From Roseomonas acroporae (GTDB lineage Bacteria; Pseudomonadota; Alphaproteobacteria; Acetobacterales; Acetobacteraceae): a stretch of 64,000 nt of DNA. Of the stretch, positions 1 to 8,494 are shown piece by piece (position 1 is the first letter of the stretch; the number at the start of each line of letters is the position of its first letter). The position numbers were made by a program, and so were the translations under genes. The DNA lies in the NCBI RefSeq assembly GCF_023223525.1, contig NZ_JALPRX010000065.1:1-64000 (forward strand). The letters are read 5' to 3'. The notes under the pieces were generated by a model. The model was not told where the DNA came from, did no database searches, and saw only the letters and a program-made list of their open reading frames with translations.

Positions 1-25
1 CACCCCCGCATCCATGGAGCCCACG

Positions 26-793
26 ATGCTGCCCACGCTCTTCCTCAGCCACGGCTCGCCGATGCTGCCCCTCACCGAGGCCCCGGCGCGCGAATTCCTC
101 ACCGGGCTCGGCGCCGCGCTGCCGCGCCCGCGCGCCATCCTGGTCGCCTCGGCGCACTGGGAGACGGACCAGCCCCGCGTCAACGCCGTGGCGCGCAACG
201 ACACCATCCACGACTTCTACGGCTTCCCCGCGCCGCTCTACGAACTGCGCTACCCCTCCCCCGGCGCGCCCGAGGTCGCCGAGCGCGTCTCCGACCTGCT
301 CTGCGCCGCCGGCCTGCCGGCGGGGCTGGACCATGCGCGCGGCCTGGACCACGGCGCCTGGGTGCCGCTGCTGCTGATGTACCCCGAGGCCGACATCCCG
401 GTGCTGCAGATTTCCGTGCAGGACGCGCTCGGGCCGGCGCACCACCTGCAGCTCGGCCGGGCGCTGGCGGCGCTGCGTTCGGAGGGCGTGCTGGTGATCG
501 GCTCCGGCAGCTTCACGCACGACCTGCGCCGCTTCCGCGGCCAGGCGCTGGACGCGCCGGAGCCGCCGGACGTCGTCGCCTTCGCCGACTGGATGGACCA
601 GGCGCTGACCGACGGCCGCACCGCCGACCTGCTCGCCTATCGCCGCCTCGCCCCCAACGCCGCGCAGGAGCACCCGACCGAGGAGCATCTGCTGCCGCTC
701 TTCGTGGCGCTCGGCGCGGGCGGGCAGGCGACGCGGATCCATCGCAGCGCGAATTACGGCGTGCTGCGGATGGATGCTTACCGCTTCGACTGA
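26..793 (+). CDS. DODA-type extradiol ring-opening dioxygenase (LigB/YgiD family)
   Basis: A 255-residue protein of the class III extradiol (LigB) superfamily, cytoplasmic, expected to open catecholic rings such as DOPA using a bound metal. Visible family signatures are SHGSPM near the N-terminus, TIHDFYGFP with LYELRYP around residue 55-70, LDHGAWVPLL near 105, GSGSFTHDLR near 160 and TEEHLLPL near 215. The histidines in the first, second, fourth and fifth match the usual metal ligands. I chose ATG 26 because GGAG lies 6 bases before it; an in-frame ATG at 14 adds only four residues. Length matches the family (about 260). The gene stands alone, convergent with the CMD-family gene. The true substrate cannot be read from sequence. 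Confidence 0.85.
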   Translation: MLPTLFLSHGSPMLPLTEAPAREFLTGLGAALPRPRAILVASAHWETDQPRVNAVARNDTIHDFYGFPAPLYELRYPSPGAPEVAERVSDLLCAAGLPAGLDHARGLDHGAWVPLLLMYPEADIPVLQISVQDALGPAHHLQLGRALAALRSEGVLVIGSGSFTHDLRRFRGQALDAPEPPDVVAFADWMDQALTDGRTADLLAYRRLAPNAAQEHPTEEHLLPLFVALGAGGQATRIHRSANYGVLRMDAYRFD

Positions 794-992
794 GACGGCC
801 GGCGGTACGCCGCATCGGCTGCCGGCCGGCGGACGCGTTGACGGGCGGGACGGGGCCGGGAGAGAGGCCGGGAAAGCCGCCGGGGGCCAGCCAGGATGGC
901 GGGCCGCCGCTGGAGGAACCCGACGCCGGCGCCTCCTGGCACCGGCACGGCGTGGGCCGAGCTTCCCGGCACGGCGCGGCGTGCAATCGCCG

Positions 993-1598
993 TCACGGCG
1001 GGGGCAGGGGCCGTTCCAGCGGCGGCAACGGCGCGGCGTCGGGCGGCAGCGGCACGCGCGAGACGTTCAGCGTCATCGAGACCAGCGTGTAGTAGCCGCA
1101 GGCGGCGATCAGCTCGATCACCCCCGCCTCGCCGAAGCGCGCCAGGGCGGCGGCGAAGGTCGGGTCGGAGACGTTGCGGTCGCGGTGCAGCTCCAGGGCG
1201 AATTCGTAGGCGGCGCGCTCGGCCTCGCCCATGCCGTCCGGCCGCCGCCCGGCGGCGATCGCCTCGACGATCGCCGGCGCGAGCCCGGCCTCCAGCGCCA
1301 GCCGCCGGTGCGCGTACCACTCGAATTGCGAGGTCCAGGCGCGGGCCGTCACCAGGATCGCCAGCTCGTTGAGCGCCGCCGGCAGCGAGGCGCGGAAGCG
1401 CACCTTCTCGCCCACCTTCTGCAGCAGGTCCGCCAGCTCGGGGCTGCGCAGCCAGGCGCTGAACGGCCCGCGCAGCCCGCCGCGCGGGCCGCCGGCGATC
1501 GCCTCGGCGACGCGCCGCTGCTCGGCCGTCATCCGCTCGGGCGCGAGCGGCGGAAACCGCTCCGGCGCCGCGCCGGCCTCCCTGGCATCCGTGTCCAT
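993..1598 (-). CDS. Carboxymuconolactone decarboxylase (CMD) family protein
   Basis: A 201-residue cytoplasmic protein with the all-helical CMD/AhpD-like fold. The core ELAILVTARAWTSQFEWYAH (residues about 78-97) has the conserved E...H arrangement of CMD proteins but lacks the CxxC pair of peroxidase-type AhpD. A decarboxylase or dehydratase-like role is therefore likelier than disulfide peroxidase. A Pro-rich C-terminus follows. Start ATG 1598 is preceded by GGGGAGGA. Much longer in-frame extensions upstream run antisense to opgG and are not credible. It is convergent with the dioxygenase gene, which could hint at a shared aromatic pathway, but there is no operon link. Confidence 0.8.
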   Translation of the reverse strand: MDTDAREAGAAPERFPPLAPERMTAEQRRVAEAIAGGPRGGLRGPFSAWLRSPELADLLQKVGEKVRFRASLPAALNELAILVTARAWTSQFEWYAHRRLALEAGLAPAIVEAIAAGRRPDGMGEAERAAYEFALELHRDRNVSDPTFAAALARFGEAGVIELIAACGYYTLVSMTLNVSRVPLPPDAAPLPPLERPLPPP

Positions 1599-2198
1599 TC
1601 CGTCCTCCCCTCGGCCCGGACCGGCCGGTCGCGGGCGGCGCCGGCCCTTCCTGCCGCCGCGGGATTCCCGCCGCGGGCGCCGGACCTTCGGGCCGCTCAC
1701 GGCCGGCATCGCCCGGCGCGGGCGCCACTCTGGCGCATCGCCGGGCCGGGCGGAAACCCCCGGCGGTCCAGGGGGGGCCGCGCCGGCCCTGCCCCATGCG
1801 GGCCACGGCCGGGCCGGCGCCGTTCCCCCCGCCCGGCGGGTTCTCGCCGGCCGCGGCGCCCGCGCCCGGGTCGGAAGCGCCCCTCGGTCGATGATCGCCG
1901 GACGGCGATGCGCGGAGGCCGGGACACGGCCCGAGAACAACGGCCCGCGGCTGGCCGCCGGCCCCGGCGGACGGCGGCCCGCCGCGCCGGAATTCCGGCC
2001 TCGCGCGTTTTCCGGGCCGCGGGGCCTGTGCGCGCCGCCCGAAAATGCTCTAGAGCGGACCGCCGGCGGGCGGAGACGCCCGGCAGCGTGAATCCGCTCG
2101 GAAAACAAGAACCTACGGCGGATGGGCAGTCCCGGCCGGATCGGGTTGCCGCAGGGCTGCCCCGCCTGCCACCCCTCCACCGACGGAATGGAGCCCCG
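1599..2198. other. 600-base divergent intergenic region between the CMD gene and opgG
   Basis: Both flanking genes start outward from here, so it must carry at least two promoters. The sequence is extremely GC-rich and I see no convincing -35/-10 pair, riboswitch or palindromic operator. The only lower-GC patch is around 2005-2125, including a small CTCTAGAG palindrome near 2050, and is the most likely opgG promoter zone. Long ORFs cross it on both strands but have no family-like sequence and are treated as GC shadows. Confidence 0.5.
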
Positions 2199-3776
2199 AT
2201 GGCACGTCGCCGCGACCTCGTGCTCGGCAGCCTCGCCGCCCCGCTGCTCGCGGCCGGCCCACGCCCCGCCCCGGCCCAGACGGCAGGCGGGCAGCAGGCG
2301 GGGGGACAGCAGGCGGGCGGGCGGCCCGACCGCGCCGCCCCGTTCGACCCCGCCCCGTTCGACCCCGCCCAGGTGCGCCAGGCCGCGCGCGACCTCGCCG
2401 CCCAGCCCTACCGCGCGCCGGACAACCGGCTGCCGGGCGCGCTGAACGACCTCGACTACGACGCCTACCGCAAGCTGCGCTTCATCCCCGGGCGCGCGCT
2501 CTGGGGCGGCTCGGGGCTGCCCTTCAGCCTGCAATTCTTCCACCGCGGCTTCCTCTACAAGGACCGCGTCGACCTCCACGAGGTGCATGACGGCCGCGCC
2601 GAGCCGATCCGCTACGACCCGACCCTGTTCGAGTTCGGCGACCTGCCGCGCCCGACCGAGGATCTCGGCTTCGCCGGCTTCCGCATCCACTACGCGCTGA
2701 ACCGGCCGGACTACCAGGACGAGGTGGCGGCCTTCCTCGGCGCCAGCTACTTCCGCGCCGTGGCGAAGGGGCAGGGCTACGGGCTTTCCGCGCGCGGCCT
2801 CGCCATCCGCACCGCCGAGCCGCAGGGCGAGGAGTTCCCCGCCTTCCGCGCCTTCTGGATCGAGCGGCCGCGCCCGGGCGCCGGCGCGCTGGTGGTGCAC
2901 GCGCTGCTCGACAGCCCGAGTGCGGCCGCCGCCTACCGCTTCACCATCCGCCCCGGCCAGGAGACGGTGTTCGACGTGGAGAGCGTGGTGTTCCCGCGCG
3001 TCGAGATCGCCGCCGCCGGCATCGCGCCGCTGACCAGCATGTTCTTCTTCGACCCTTCCGACCGGGTCGGCGTGGACGATTTCCGCCCCGCCGTGCACGA
3101 TTCGCACGGGCTGATGCTGGCCACCGGCGGCGGCGACCAGATCTGGCGCCCGCTCGCCAACCCGCGCGACCTGCAGGTGAGCGCCTTCGCCGACGCCAAC
3201 CCGCGCGGCTTCGGCCTGCTGCAGCGGAAGCGCCGCTTCGCCGACTACGACGACCTGGAGGCGCGCTACGAGCGCCGCCCCAGCCTGTGGGTGGAGCCGA
3301 TCGGCGACTGGGGCGAGGGCTTCGTCCACCTCGTCGAGATCCCGACCGTGGGCGAGATCCACGACAACATCGTCGCCGCCTGGCGGCCGAAGCAGCCGCT
3401 GAAGGCGAAGGGCGAGCACGGCTTCACCTACCGCCTGCGCTGGTGCGCCGCCGTGCCGGGCAACGAGGCGCTGGCGCAGTTCACCGGCACGGCGAGCGGC
3501 GTGGGCGGCGCCGCCGGCACGCGCCTCTTCGTGCTGGAGGCGGCCGGCAAGGCGCTCAACGAGCTGCCGCCCGACGCGCAGCCGGCGCTGGCCACCTGGA
3601 GCAGCAAGGGCGAGATCCGCAACCCGGTGGCGCTGCGCAACCCGGAGACGGGGGGCTGGCGCCTCTCCTTCGAGCTGGCGCCGGGCGGCGAGCGGCTGGT
3701 GGAGCTGCGCGCGCAGCTCATGCTGGGCGAGCGGCCGCTGACCGAGACCTGGCTCTACCGCTGGACCCCGCAATAG
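2199..3776 (+). CDS. opgG: Glucan biosynthesis protein OpgG/OpgD (MdoG family), periplasmic
   Basis: A 525-residue periplasmic protein for osmoregulated periplasmic glucan synthesis. Recognisable family segments include YDAYRKLRF, GLPFSLQFFHRGFLYKD, LGFAGFRIHYALN, FLGASYFRAV, GQGYGLSARGLAI and FVHLVEIPT. The N-terminus MARRRDLVLG followed by a short hydrophobic stretch and an AQT cut site resembles a Tat signal, as in OpgD, so the G versus D assignment is open. Residues 28-55 carry two in-frame tandem repeats (GGQQA and APFDP units). Start ATG 2199 gives a normal family length (OpgG about 510). opgH begins 12 bases after the stop, so the two are clearly an operon. Confidence 0.9.
   Translation: MARRRDLVLGSLAAPLLAAGPRPAPAQTAGGQQAGGQQAGGRPDRAAPFDPAPFDPAQVRQAARDLAAQPYRAPDNRLPGALNDLDYDAYRKLRFIPGRALWGGSGLPFSLQFFHRGFLYKDRVDLHEVHDGRAEPIRYDPTLFEFGDLPRPTEDLGFAGFRIHYALNRPDYQDEVAAFLGASYFRAVAKGQGYGLSARGLAIRTAEPQGEEFPAFRAFWIERPRPGAGALVVHALLDSPSAAAAYRFTIRPGQETVFDVESVVFPRVEIAAAGIAPLTSMFFFDPSDRVGVDDFRPAVHDSHGLMLATGGGDQIWRPLANPRDLQVSAFADANPRGFGLLQRKRRFADYDDLEARYERRPSLWVEPIGDWGEGFVHLVEIPTVGEIHDNIVAAWRPKQPLKAKGEHGFTYRLRWCAAVPGNEALAQFTGTASGVGGAAGTRLFVLEAAGKALNELPPDAQPALATWSSKGEIRNPVALRNPETGGWRLSFELAPGGERLVELRAQLMLGERPLTETWLYRWTPQ
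2338..2370 (+). repeat. 15-bp tandem duplication inside opgG encoding APFDP-APFDP
   Basis: The unit GCCCCGTTCGACCCC occurs twice back to back, giving a repeated APFDP in the linker just after the signal peptide. A similar 15-bp duplication immediately upstream encodes GGQQA-GGQQA. Both keep the reading frame and probably arose by slippage. Confidence 0.75.
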
Positions 3777-3787
3777 GCGTGGCCGGC

Positions 3788-6043
3788 ATGCGGACCCCGG
3801 CGGGAGACGACACGCAGGGCGCCGCCGGCGGCGCCCCGGCCGGCGAGCGGCAGGCGCAGCCGCCGCCCGATGGCGCGCCCCTGCCCGCCGGCAGCCCGGC
3901 ACGGGCACGCGCCGGGGCCGCCGACGCCTTCGCCCCGGCGCTGCCGCCGGAGGCGCCGCTCGACATGCCGGTGCAGTCGCTGCGCGCGCGGCCCGCGCAC
4001 CGGCTGGGCGCGCGCCCCTCCTCGCCGCGCGGCATGTTCCTGCGCCGACTGCCGGTGATCGGCGGCGCGGTGGCGATCACGGCCCTCGGCGGCTGGGAGA
4101 TGGCGGCGGCGCTGAACCTCGACCGGCCGACCGTGCTCGGCGTGGTGCTGCTGCTGCTCTTCCTCGTGCTGTTCGCCTGGATCGCGCTGAGCTTCACCAG
4201 CGGCGTGGCCGGCTTCTTCCAGCTGCTGCGCGGCGGCGAGCGGCGGCTCGGCATCGATGCGCGGGCGCCGCTGCCCGTGCCGGCGGTCCGCACCGCGCTG
4301 CTGATGCCGACCTACAACGAGCCGCCGGAGCGGGTGATGGCGGGGCTGGAGGCGATCCACGACAGTCTCGTCGCCTGCGGCCGGCGCCAGCACTTCGACC
4401 TGTTCGTGCTCAGCGACACCACCGATCCCGACATCTGGGTGGCCGAGGAGGCGGCCTTCCTGGCGCTGCGCGACCGCACCGGCGACCACGCGTGTCTGTT
4501 CTACCGCCGCCGTCCGAAGAACACCGAGCGCAAGGCCGGCAACATCGCCGACTGGGTGCGGCGCTGGGGCGGCGCCTATCCGCAGATGCTGGTGCTCGAC
4601 GCCGACAGCGTGATGACGGGCGATTCCATCGTCCGCCTCGCCGACGCGATGGCGCGCCACCCGGATGTGGGGCTGATCCAGAGCCTGCCGGTGATCGTCA
4701 ACGGCTCGACCCTGTTCGCGCGCACGCAGCAATTCGCCGGGCGGGTCTACGGCCCGCTGATCGCCTGCGGCATCGCCTGGTGGCACGGCGCCGAGGGGAA
4801 TTACTGGGGCCACAACGCGATGATCCGCACCCGGGCCTTCGCGGAACAGGCCGGGCTGCCGCTGCTGCGCGGCCGCAAGCCCTTCGGCGGCCACATCCTC
4901 AGCCACGACTTCGTGGAGGCGGCGCTGGTGCGGCGCGGCGGCTGGGCCGTCCACATGGTGCCGGACCTGCCCGGCTCCTACGAGGAGAGCCCGCCCTCGC
5001 TCACCGATCTCGCCGTGCGCGACCGCCGCTGGTGCCAGGGCAACCTGCAGCACGCGGCGGTGCTGCCGGCGCGCGGCCTGCACTGGATGAGCCGGCTGCA
5101 CCTGCTCACCGGCATCGGCTCCTACATCACGGCGCCGCTCTGGCTGCTGTTCCTCGTGGTCGGCACGCTGATCGCGGTGCAGGCGCGCTTCGTGCGGCCG
5201 CAGTACTTCCCCGACGGGCCCAGCCTGTTCCCGGAATGGCCGGTGATCGACCCGGTGCGGTCCATGTGGCTGTTCATCGCCACGATGGGGCTGCTGCTGG
5301 CGCCGAAGCTGCTCGCCTATGTCGCGCTGCTGCTGGACGGCCCCATGCGGCGCGGCTGTGGCGGTGCCGTCCGCGCCTTCCTGTCGCTGCTGCTGGAGAC
5401 GGTGATCGCCGGCCTGCTGGCGCCGGTGACGATGCTGACCCAGTCGGTGGACGTGGCGGCCATCCTCTCCGGCCGCGATTCCGGCTGGAACGCGCAGCGG
5501 CGCGACGATGGCAGCCTGCCGCTCGGCGAGGTGGCGCGGCTGTACTGGCGCCACACCGCCTTCGGCCTCGGCTTCGGCGTGGCGGCGTGGCTGGTCTCGC
5601 CGGCGCTGGCGCTGTGGATGTCGCCCGTGGTGCTGGGGCTGGCGCTGGCCGTCCCGCTCGCCGCGCTGACCGGGCGGCGGGGGCCGGGGCTCGCCCTGCG
5701 CCGGCTCGGCCTGCTGCTGATCCCGGAGGAGCGCGATCCGCCGCCCGTGCTGGTGCGCGCCGTGGCGCTGCGCGCCGGGGTGGCCGGGGCGGAAGCCGGC
5801 GAGGCGGTGCGGCGGCTGGCCGACGATCCGACGCTGCTGGCCGCCCATCGCGCCATGCTGCCGCCGCCGCGCCGGCCGCGCCTGGACCCGATCGACCCGG
5901 TGCGGCTGGTGGCGCTGGTGAAGGTGGCGGAGGCGGCGACGCTGGACGAGGCGCTGGGCGGGCTGGACCGCGCCGGGAAGGCGGCGGCGCTGGCGGACGC
6001 GGCCGGGGTGGATCGGCTGGTGACGCTGGCGCGGCGGGACTGA
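3788..6043 (+). CDS. opgH: Glucans biosynthesis glucosyltransferase OpgH (MdoH)
   Basis: A 751-residue inner-membrane family 2 glycosyltransferase that polymerises UDP-glucose into the periplasmic glucan backbone. After a 70-residue Ala/Pro-rich cytoplasmic stretch come two membrane segments (about 85-105 and 115-140). The catalytic domain follows: LLMPTYNEPPERV near 172, SDTTDPD near 208, LDADS near 270, LSHDFVEAA near 373 and DRRWCQGNLQH near 412. These supply the D, DxD, D and R/QxxRW-type elements. Several further membrane helices lie between residues 430 and 640. The C-terminus is a charged tail. It is somewhat shorter than the E. coli protein (847 aa). The start 12 bases after opgG indicates co-transcription. 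Confidence 0.92.
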   Translation: MRTPAGDDTQGAAGGAPAGERQAQPPPDGAPLPAGSPARARAGAADAFAPALPPEAPLDMPVQSLRARPAHRLGARPSSPRGMFLRRLPVIGGAVAITALGGWEMAAALNLDRPTVLGVVLLLLFLVLFAWIALSFTSGVAGFFQLLRGGERRLGIDARAPLPVPAVRTALLMPTYNEPPERVMAGLEAIHDSLVACGRRQHFDLFVLSDTTDPDIWVAEEAAFLALRDRTGDHACLFYRRRPKNTERKAGNIADWVRRWGGAYPQMLVLDADSVMTGDSIVRLADAMARHPDVGLIQSLPVIVNGSTLFARTQQFAGRVYGPLIACGIAWWHGAEGNYWGHNAMIRTRAFAEQAGLPLLRGRKPFGGHILSHDFVEAALVRRGGWAVHMVPDLPGSYEESPPSLTDLAVRDRRWCQGNLQHAAVLPARGLHWMSRLHLLTGIGSYITAPLWLLFLVVGTLIAVQARFVRPQYFPDGPSLFPEWPVIDPVRSMWLFIATMGLLLAPKLLAYVALLLDGPMRRGCGGAVRAFLSLLLETVIAGLLAPVTMLTQSVDVAAILSGRDSGWNAQRRDDGSLPLGEVARLYWRHTAFGLGFGVAAWLVSPALALWMSPVVLGLALAVPLAALTGRRGPGLALRRLGLLLIPEERDPPPVLVRAVALRAGVAGAEAGEAVRRLADDPTLLAAHRAMLPPPRRPRLDPIDPVRLVALVKVAEAATLDEALGGLDRAGKAAALADAAGVDRLVTLARRD

Positions 6044-6136
6044 AGGCGCGGGCGCCGGGACCGGAGGCGGGGGGAGGGGCGCCGTCCGCCGCACGCTCCC
6101 CGCCCCAGGATGGGTCAGCCAACGCCGCCGTTCGTA

Positions 6137-7309
6137 TCAGGCCGCGACGACCCGCGCCGCGCCCGGCAGGCGGATGGCGGCCAGGAAGGCCAACGCCGCC
6201 GGGAGCAGGCACAGGATGGCGATCCCGGCCGGGGCCAGCACGCCGGCCAGCGGCGGTGCCAGGCTGGCTCCCAGGAACAGCATGAAGCTGTAGAGGGACA
6301 GCGCCAGGCCGCGACTGCCATCCGGGGTGGCAGCCGCGACGGCGCCGATCAGCCCCGGTACGGCGAGAGCGACGCCCGCCGCGACCAGGACGGCGCCGAT
6401 GGCCAGCGGTGCCGCCTGCCCCGTCGCGGCGATCGCGAGACCGGCCGCCAGCAGCAGCAGCCCGGCCCGCGCGACGGCCGCTGCGCCGAAGCGGCGCGCC
6501 AGGGGCGCGGTCGCGAAGCAGGCCAGCAGTGGCGGCAGGGCCAGCAGGCGGAGCGTGGCCGGCGCCACGGGCAACGCGCCGGACAGCGCCTGCGTGCCGG
6601 CCTGGAAGGTGACGAAACCGAGCAGGACCGTGGTCGCGGCCAAGTAGCAGGCCGGGATCATGGGACCGGCCCGCAGCAGCCGGCGCACGCCGCCGTCCCT
6701 CACCCCGCCCGCCATCCCGTCCGTCACGACCCCGGCGGCGGCTGCCGCCGCCGGCCGGCCGGATCGCAAGGCCAGCAACAGGGCAAGCGCGACGAGCAGG
6801 TAGAGCGGCCCCGTGCCGAGCATGACCGCGGGCAGCCCGGCGGCGACCAGCGCGGCGCCGGCGAGCTGGGCCCCTGGCGCCGCGCCGAGAAAGGCGAAGC
6901 TCATCGCGGCGATGCCGAGCGGACGCCGCGGCGGTGGCAGGGTCTCGGCGATCAGGGAAAGCGCCGCCGGCGGGAAGGTGGCGGCGGCCAGCCCCTGCAC
7001 GGCGCGCGCGGCGAGCAGCGCCGGGAAGCCGTCGGCCGCCGCCACCAGCAGCGTGGCGGCCGCCAGGGCAAGCAGCCCCAGCAGGATCACGCGGACACGG
7101 CCGATCCGGTCGGACAGGGCGCCGAACAGCAGGAAGCCCAGCGCATAGGCGAGCCCGAAGGCGGTCCCCGGCAGTGATGCCGACGCCGCCGTGAGATCGT
7201 GGCGGCGCGCCAGCGCGGGAATGAAGGGGATGGTCAGGTAGAGCTGCCCGACCACCAGGAAGGCGCCGGCCATCAGCGCGGCGAGGAGGGCCAGCCAGGA
7301 GCGTCGCAT
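6137..7309 (-). CDS. MFS efflux transporter (DHA1 type, 12 predicted helices)
   Basis: A 390-residue inner-membrane major facilitator protein. The motif GALSDRIGRVRVILLG after helix 2 (about residues 63-78) is the classic MFS loop 2-3 signature, and the hydrophobic profile fits 12 helices with a central Pro/Gly/Ala loop near 185-205. The family includes drug and metabolite exporters such as YnfM; the substrate is unknown. ATG 7309 has GAGGA a few bases upstream. The adjacent MerR gene lies upstream on the same strand, and a TCTACA...TGTAGA palindrome sits just before this start and recurs in front of that regulator. This makes it the likely target of MerR control. Confidence 0.85.
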   Translation of the reverse strand: MRRSWLALLAALMAGAFLVVGQLYLTIPFIPALARRHDLTAASASLPGTAFGLAYALGFLLFGALSDRIGRVRVILLGLLALAAATLLVAAADGFPALLAARAVQGLAAATFPPAALSLIAETLPPPRRPLGIAAMSFAFLGAAPGAQLAGAALVAAGLPAVMLGTGPLYLLVALALLLALRSGRPAAAAAAGVVTDGMAGGVRDGGVRRLLRAGPMIPACYLAATTVLLGFVTFQAGTQALSGALPVAPATLRLLALPPLLACFATAPLARRFGAAAVARAGLLLLAAGLAIAATGQAAPLAIGAVLVAAGVALAVPGLIGAVAAATPDGSRGLALSLYSFMLFLGASLAPPLAGVLAPAGIAILCLLPAALAFLAAIRLPGAARVVAA

Positions 7310-7320
7310 CGATCCTCGTT

Positions 7321-7344
7321 TCTACATCTTACGTCAAGTGTAGA
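7321..7344 (-). promoter_or_regulatory. MerR-type palindromic operator before the MFS gene
   Basis: A 24-bp imperfect palindrome with arms TCTACA and TGTAGA around a central ACGT. It begins 12 bases upstream of the MFS start codon. It matches the site in front of the merR-like gene (7830-7853) at 19 of 24 positions by my count. That match supports common binding by the MerR-family protein encoded between them. Confidence 0.65.
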
Positions 7345-7407
7345 TCATGGCCGCGCCATGCCGTGTCGTTCGGCGCAAGGCGGCCCTCCGCTTTCCCAGG
7401 CGCGGTA

Positions 7408-7821
7408 TCAGACCGCCGTCGCGTCGCCCTGCAATTCGGCGATCAGTCGGCGCATCCTTGCGATGTTGGCGTCCAGCTCCTCCCGGAAGCGGCCCAGTTC
7501 CCGGAGCCGCGCCGTGGTTTCGGCCTGGTGGCGCTCCAGGATCTCCAGGACCTTCTCCTTGCCGCGCAGGCCGATCGGATCGACGAAATAGAGGTCGATC
7601 ACCTGGGCGATCTCGCCGAGGTCGAGCCCGAGGCGTTTCAGCGCGGCGATCTTTTCCAGTCGCTTCAGCGCGGTCTCATCGTAGTAGCGGTAGCCGCCGC
7701 CCTGCCGCGCCGCGGGCGCGAGCAGGCCGAGGCGTTCGTAGTAGTGGATGGTGCGATGGCTGACCCCGGCACGCTCGGCAAGCTCGCCGATCTGCATGAG
7801 GCCTGCCGCGGCGTCGTCCAT
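7408..7821 (-). CDS. MerR family transcriptional regulator
   Basis: A cytoplasmic DNA-binding regulator of about 137 residues. The winged-helix begins MQIGELAERAGVSHRTIHYYERLGLL and is followed by YRYYDETALKRLEKI. The C-terminal half is a long coiled coil (residues about 85-130) ending AELQGDATAV, with no cysteine cluster, so it is not a metal sensor of the MerR/CueR type. Possible starts are GTG 7836, ATG 7833, 7827, 7821 and 7797. I list 7821. The earliest overlaps the operator, while 7797 (MQIGEL) fits the usual family N-terminus and could be correct. It probably controls itself and the downstream MFS exporter through the two palindromes. Confidence 0.85.
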   Translation of the reverse strand: MDDAAAGLMQIGELAERAGVSHRTIHYYERLGLLAPAARQGGGYRYYDETALKRLEKIAALKRLGLDLGEIAQVIDLYFVDPIGLRGKEKVLEILERHQAETTARLRELGRFREELDANIARMRRLIAELQGDATAV

Positions 7822-7829
7822 ACCCATTC

Positions 7830-7853
7830 TCATCACCTGACGTCAGGTGTAGA
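7830..7853 (-). promoter_or_regulatory. MerR-type palindromic operator before the merR-like gene
   Basis: It contains the perfect 14-bp palindrome ACCTGACGTCAGGT (7835-7848) and extends on the right into GTGTAGA, as in the MFS site. Its position at the start of the regulator gene is consistent with autoregulation. Confidence 0.65.
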
Positions 7854-8057
7854 TTGATGGCGGGCGGACATCGGGTCAAGCCCCCTGCCGCAGGCCCCCA
7901 TCGCGGTCCCGCGTGGGGAACTCGGTGGTGTCCCAGGACCGGCGCTAGGTCGAGTGGCCGTGCCCCCGTCGCGCCGGCCAGCATGGCGCCGGGGCCGACG
8001 GCACGCCGGGCGGACAGGCCGGGCGGGGCGGCCGGACGCCGCCCTCCCGGACGCCCT

Positions 8058-8216
8058 TCAGATCCGTCCCAGCACCAGCAGGATGATGACGATGATGAGG
8101 ATCAGCCCGACGCCGCCCGACGGGCCATAGCCCCAGCCCGAGCTGTAGCCCCAGTTCGGCAGCGCCCCGATCAGCAGCAGGATCAGGATGATCAGCAGGA
8201 TGGTGCCGAGGCTCAT
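8058..8216 (-). CDS. DUF3309 family small membrane protein
   Basis: A 52-residue protein, MSLGTILLIILILLLIGALP followed by NWGYSSGWGYGPSGG and a second hydrophobic stretch ending LLVLGRI. This two-helix hairpin with a Trp/Tyr/Gly-rich loop is the DUF3309 pattern, a short membrane protein of unknown function common in proteobacteria. Start ATG 8216 gives the standard family length; the in-frame upstream extension is Arg/Pro-rich and implausible. It has no evident operon partner. Confidence 0.85.
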   Translation of the reverse strand: MSLGTILLIILILLLIGALPNWGYSSGWGYGPSGGVGLILIIVIILLVLGRI

Positions 8217-8288
8217 GGCGCGTCGCTCTCCGGTCCGGGCGTGCCGCTCATGCCGGCCGCTCCGGTGCAGCGGGGCAACGTGCTGCTG

Positions 8289-8402
8289 CCGGCGCGGTTG
8301 CGTCGCCGTCCACCGGCGCGGTTGCGTCGCCGCCCGCCGGCGCGGTCGGGATGCCGCCAGCCGGCGCGGTCGGGGTGCCGCCAGCCGGCGCGGTGGAGGG
8401 CG
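8289..8402. repeat. Five tandem 24-bp repeats (CCGGCGCGG unit)
   Basis: CCGGCGCGG recurs exactly every 24 bases at 8289, 8313, 8337, 8361 and 8385. The remainder of each unit varies between a TTGCGTCGCC and a TCGGGATGCC type. As 24 is a multiple of 3, every frame shows an 8-residue repeat, which creates spurious ORFs on both strands. It lies between the DUF3309 gene and gabD; I see no protein family in it. Confidence 0.85.
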
Positions 8403-8494
8403 TGGCCGGGCGGCGCGGTGGAGGATGTCGCCGCCCCCATGGGCTGACATGGCGCCTCCGCTTACCTATTCTCGGCAGCAGCAAAGCGGGAACC

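Noticed and set aside
993-3908. Minus-strand 971-residue ORF containing the CMD protein at its end
   Set aside because: Only the last 201 codons from ATG 1598 resemble a protein family; the rest is antisense to opgG.
8213-8440. Repeat-encoded ORFs (RAGWRHPD, AGGTPTAP repeats) in the 24-bp tandem repeat
   Set aside because: All frames give equivalent repeats because 24 is a multiple of 3; no start signal or conserved domain is visible.
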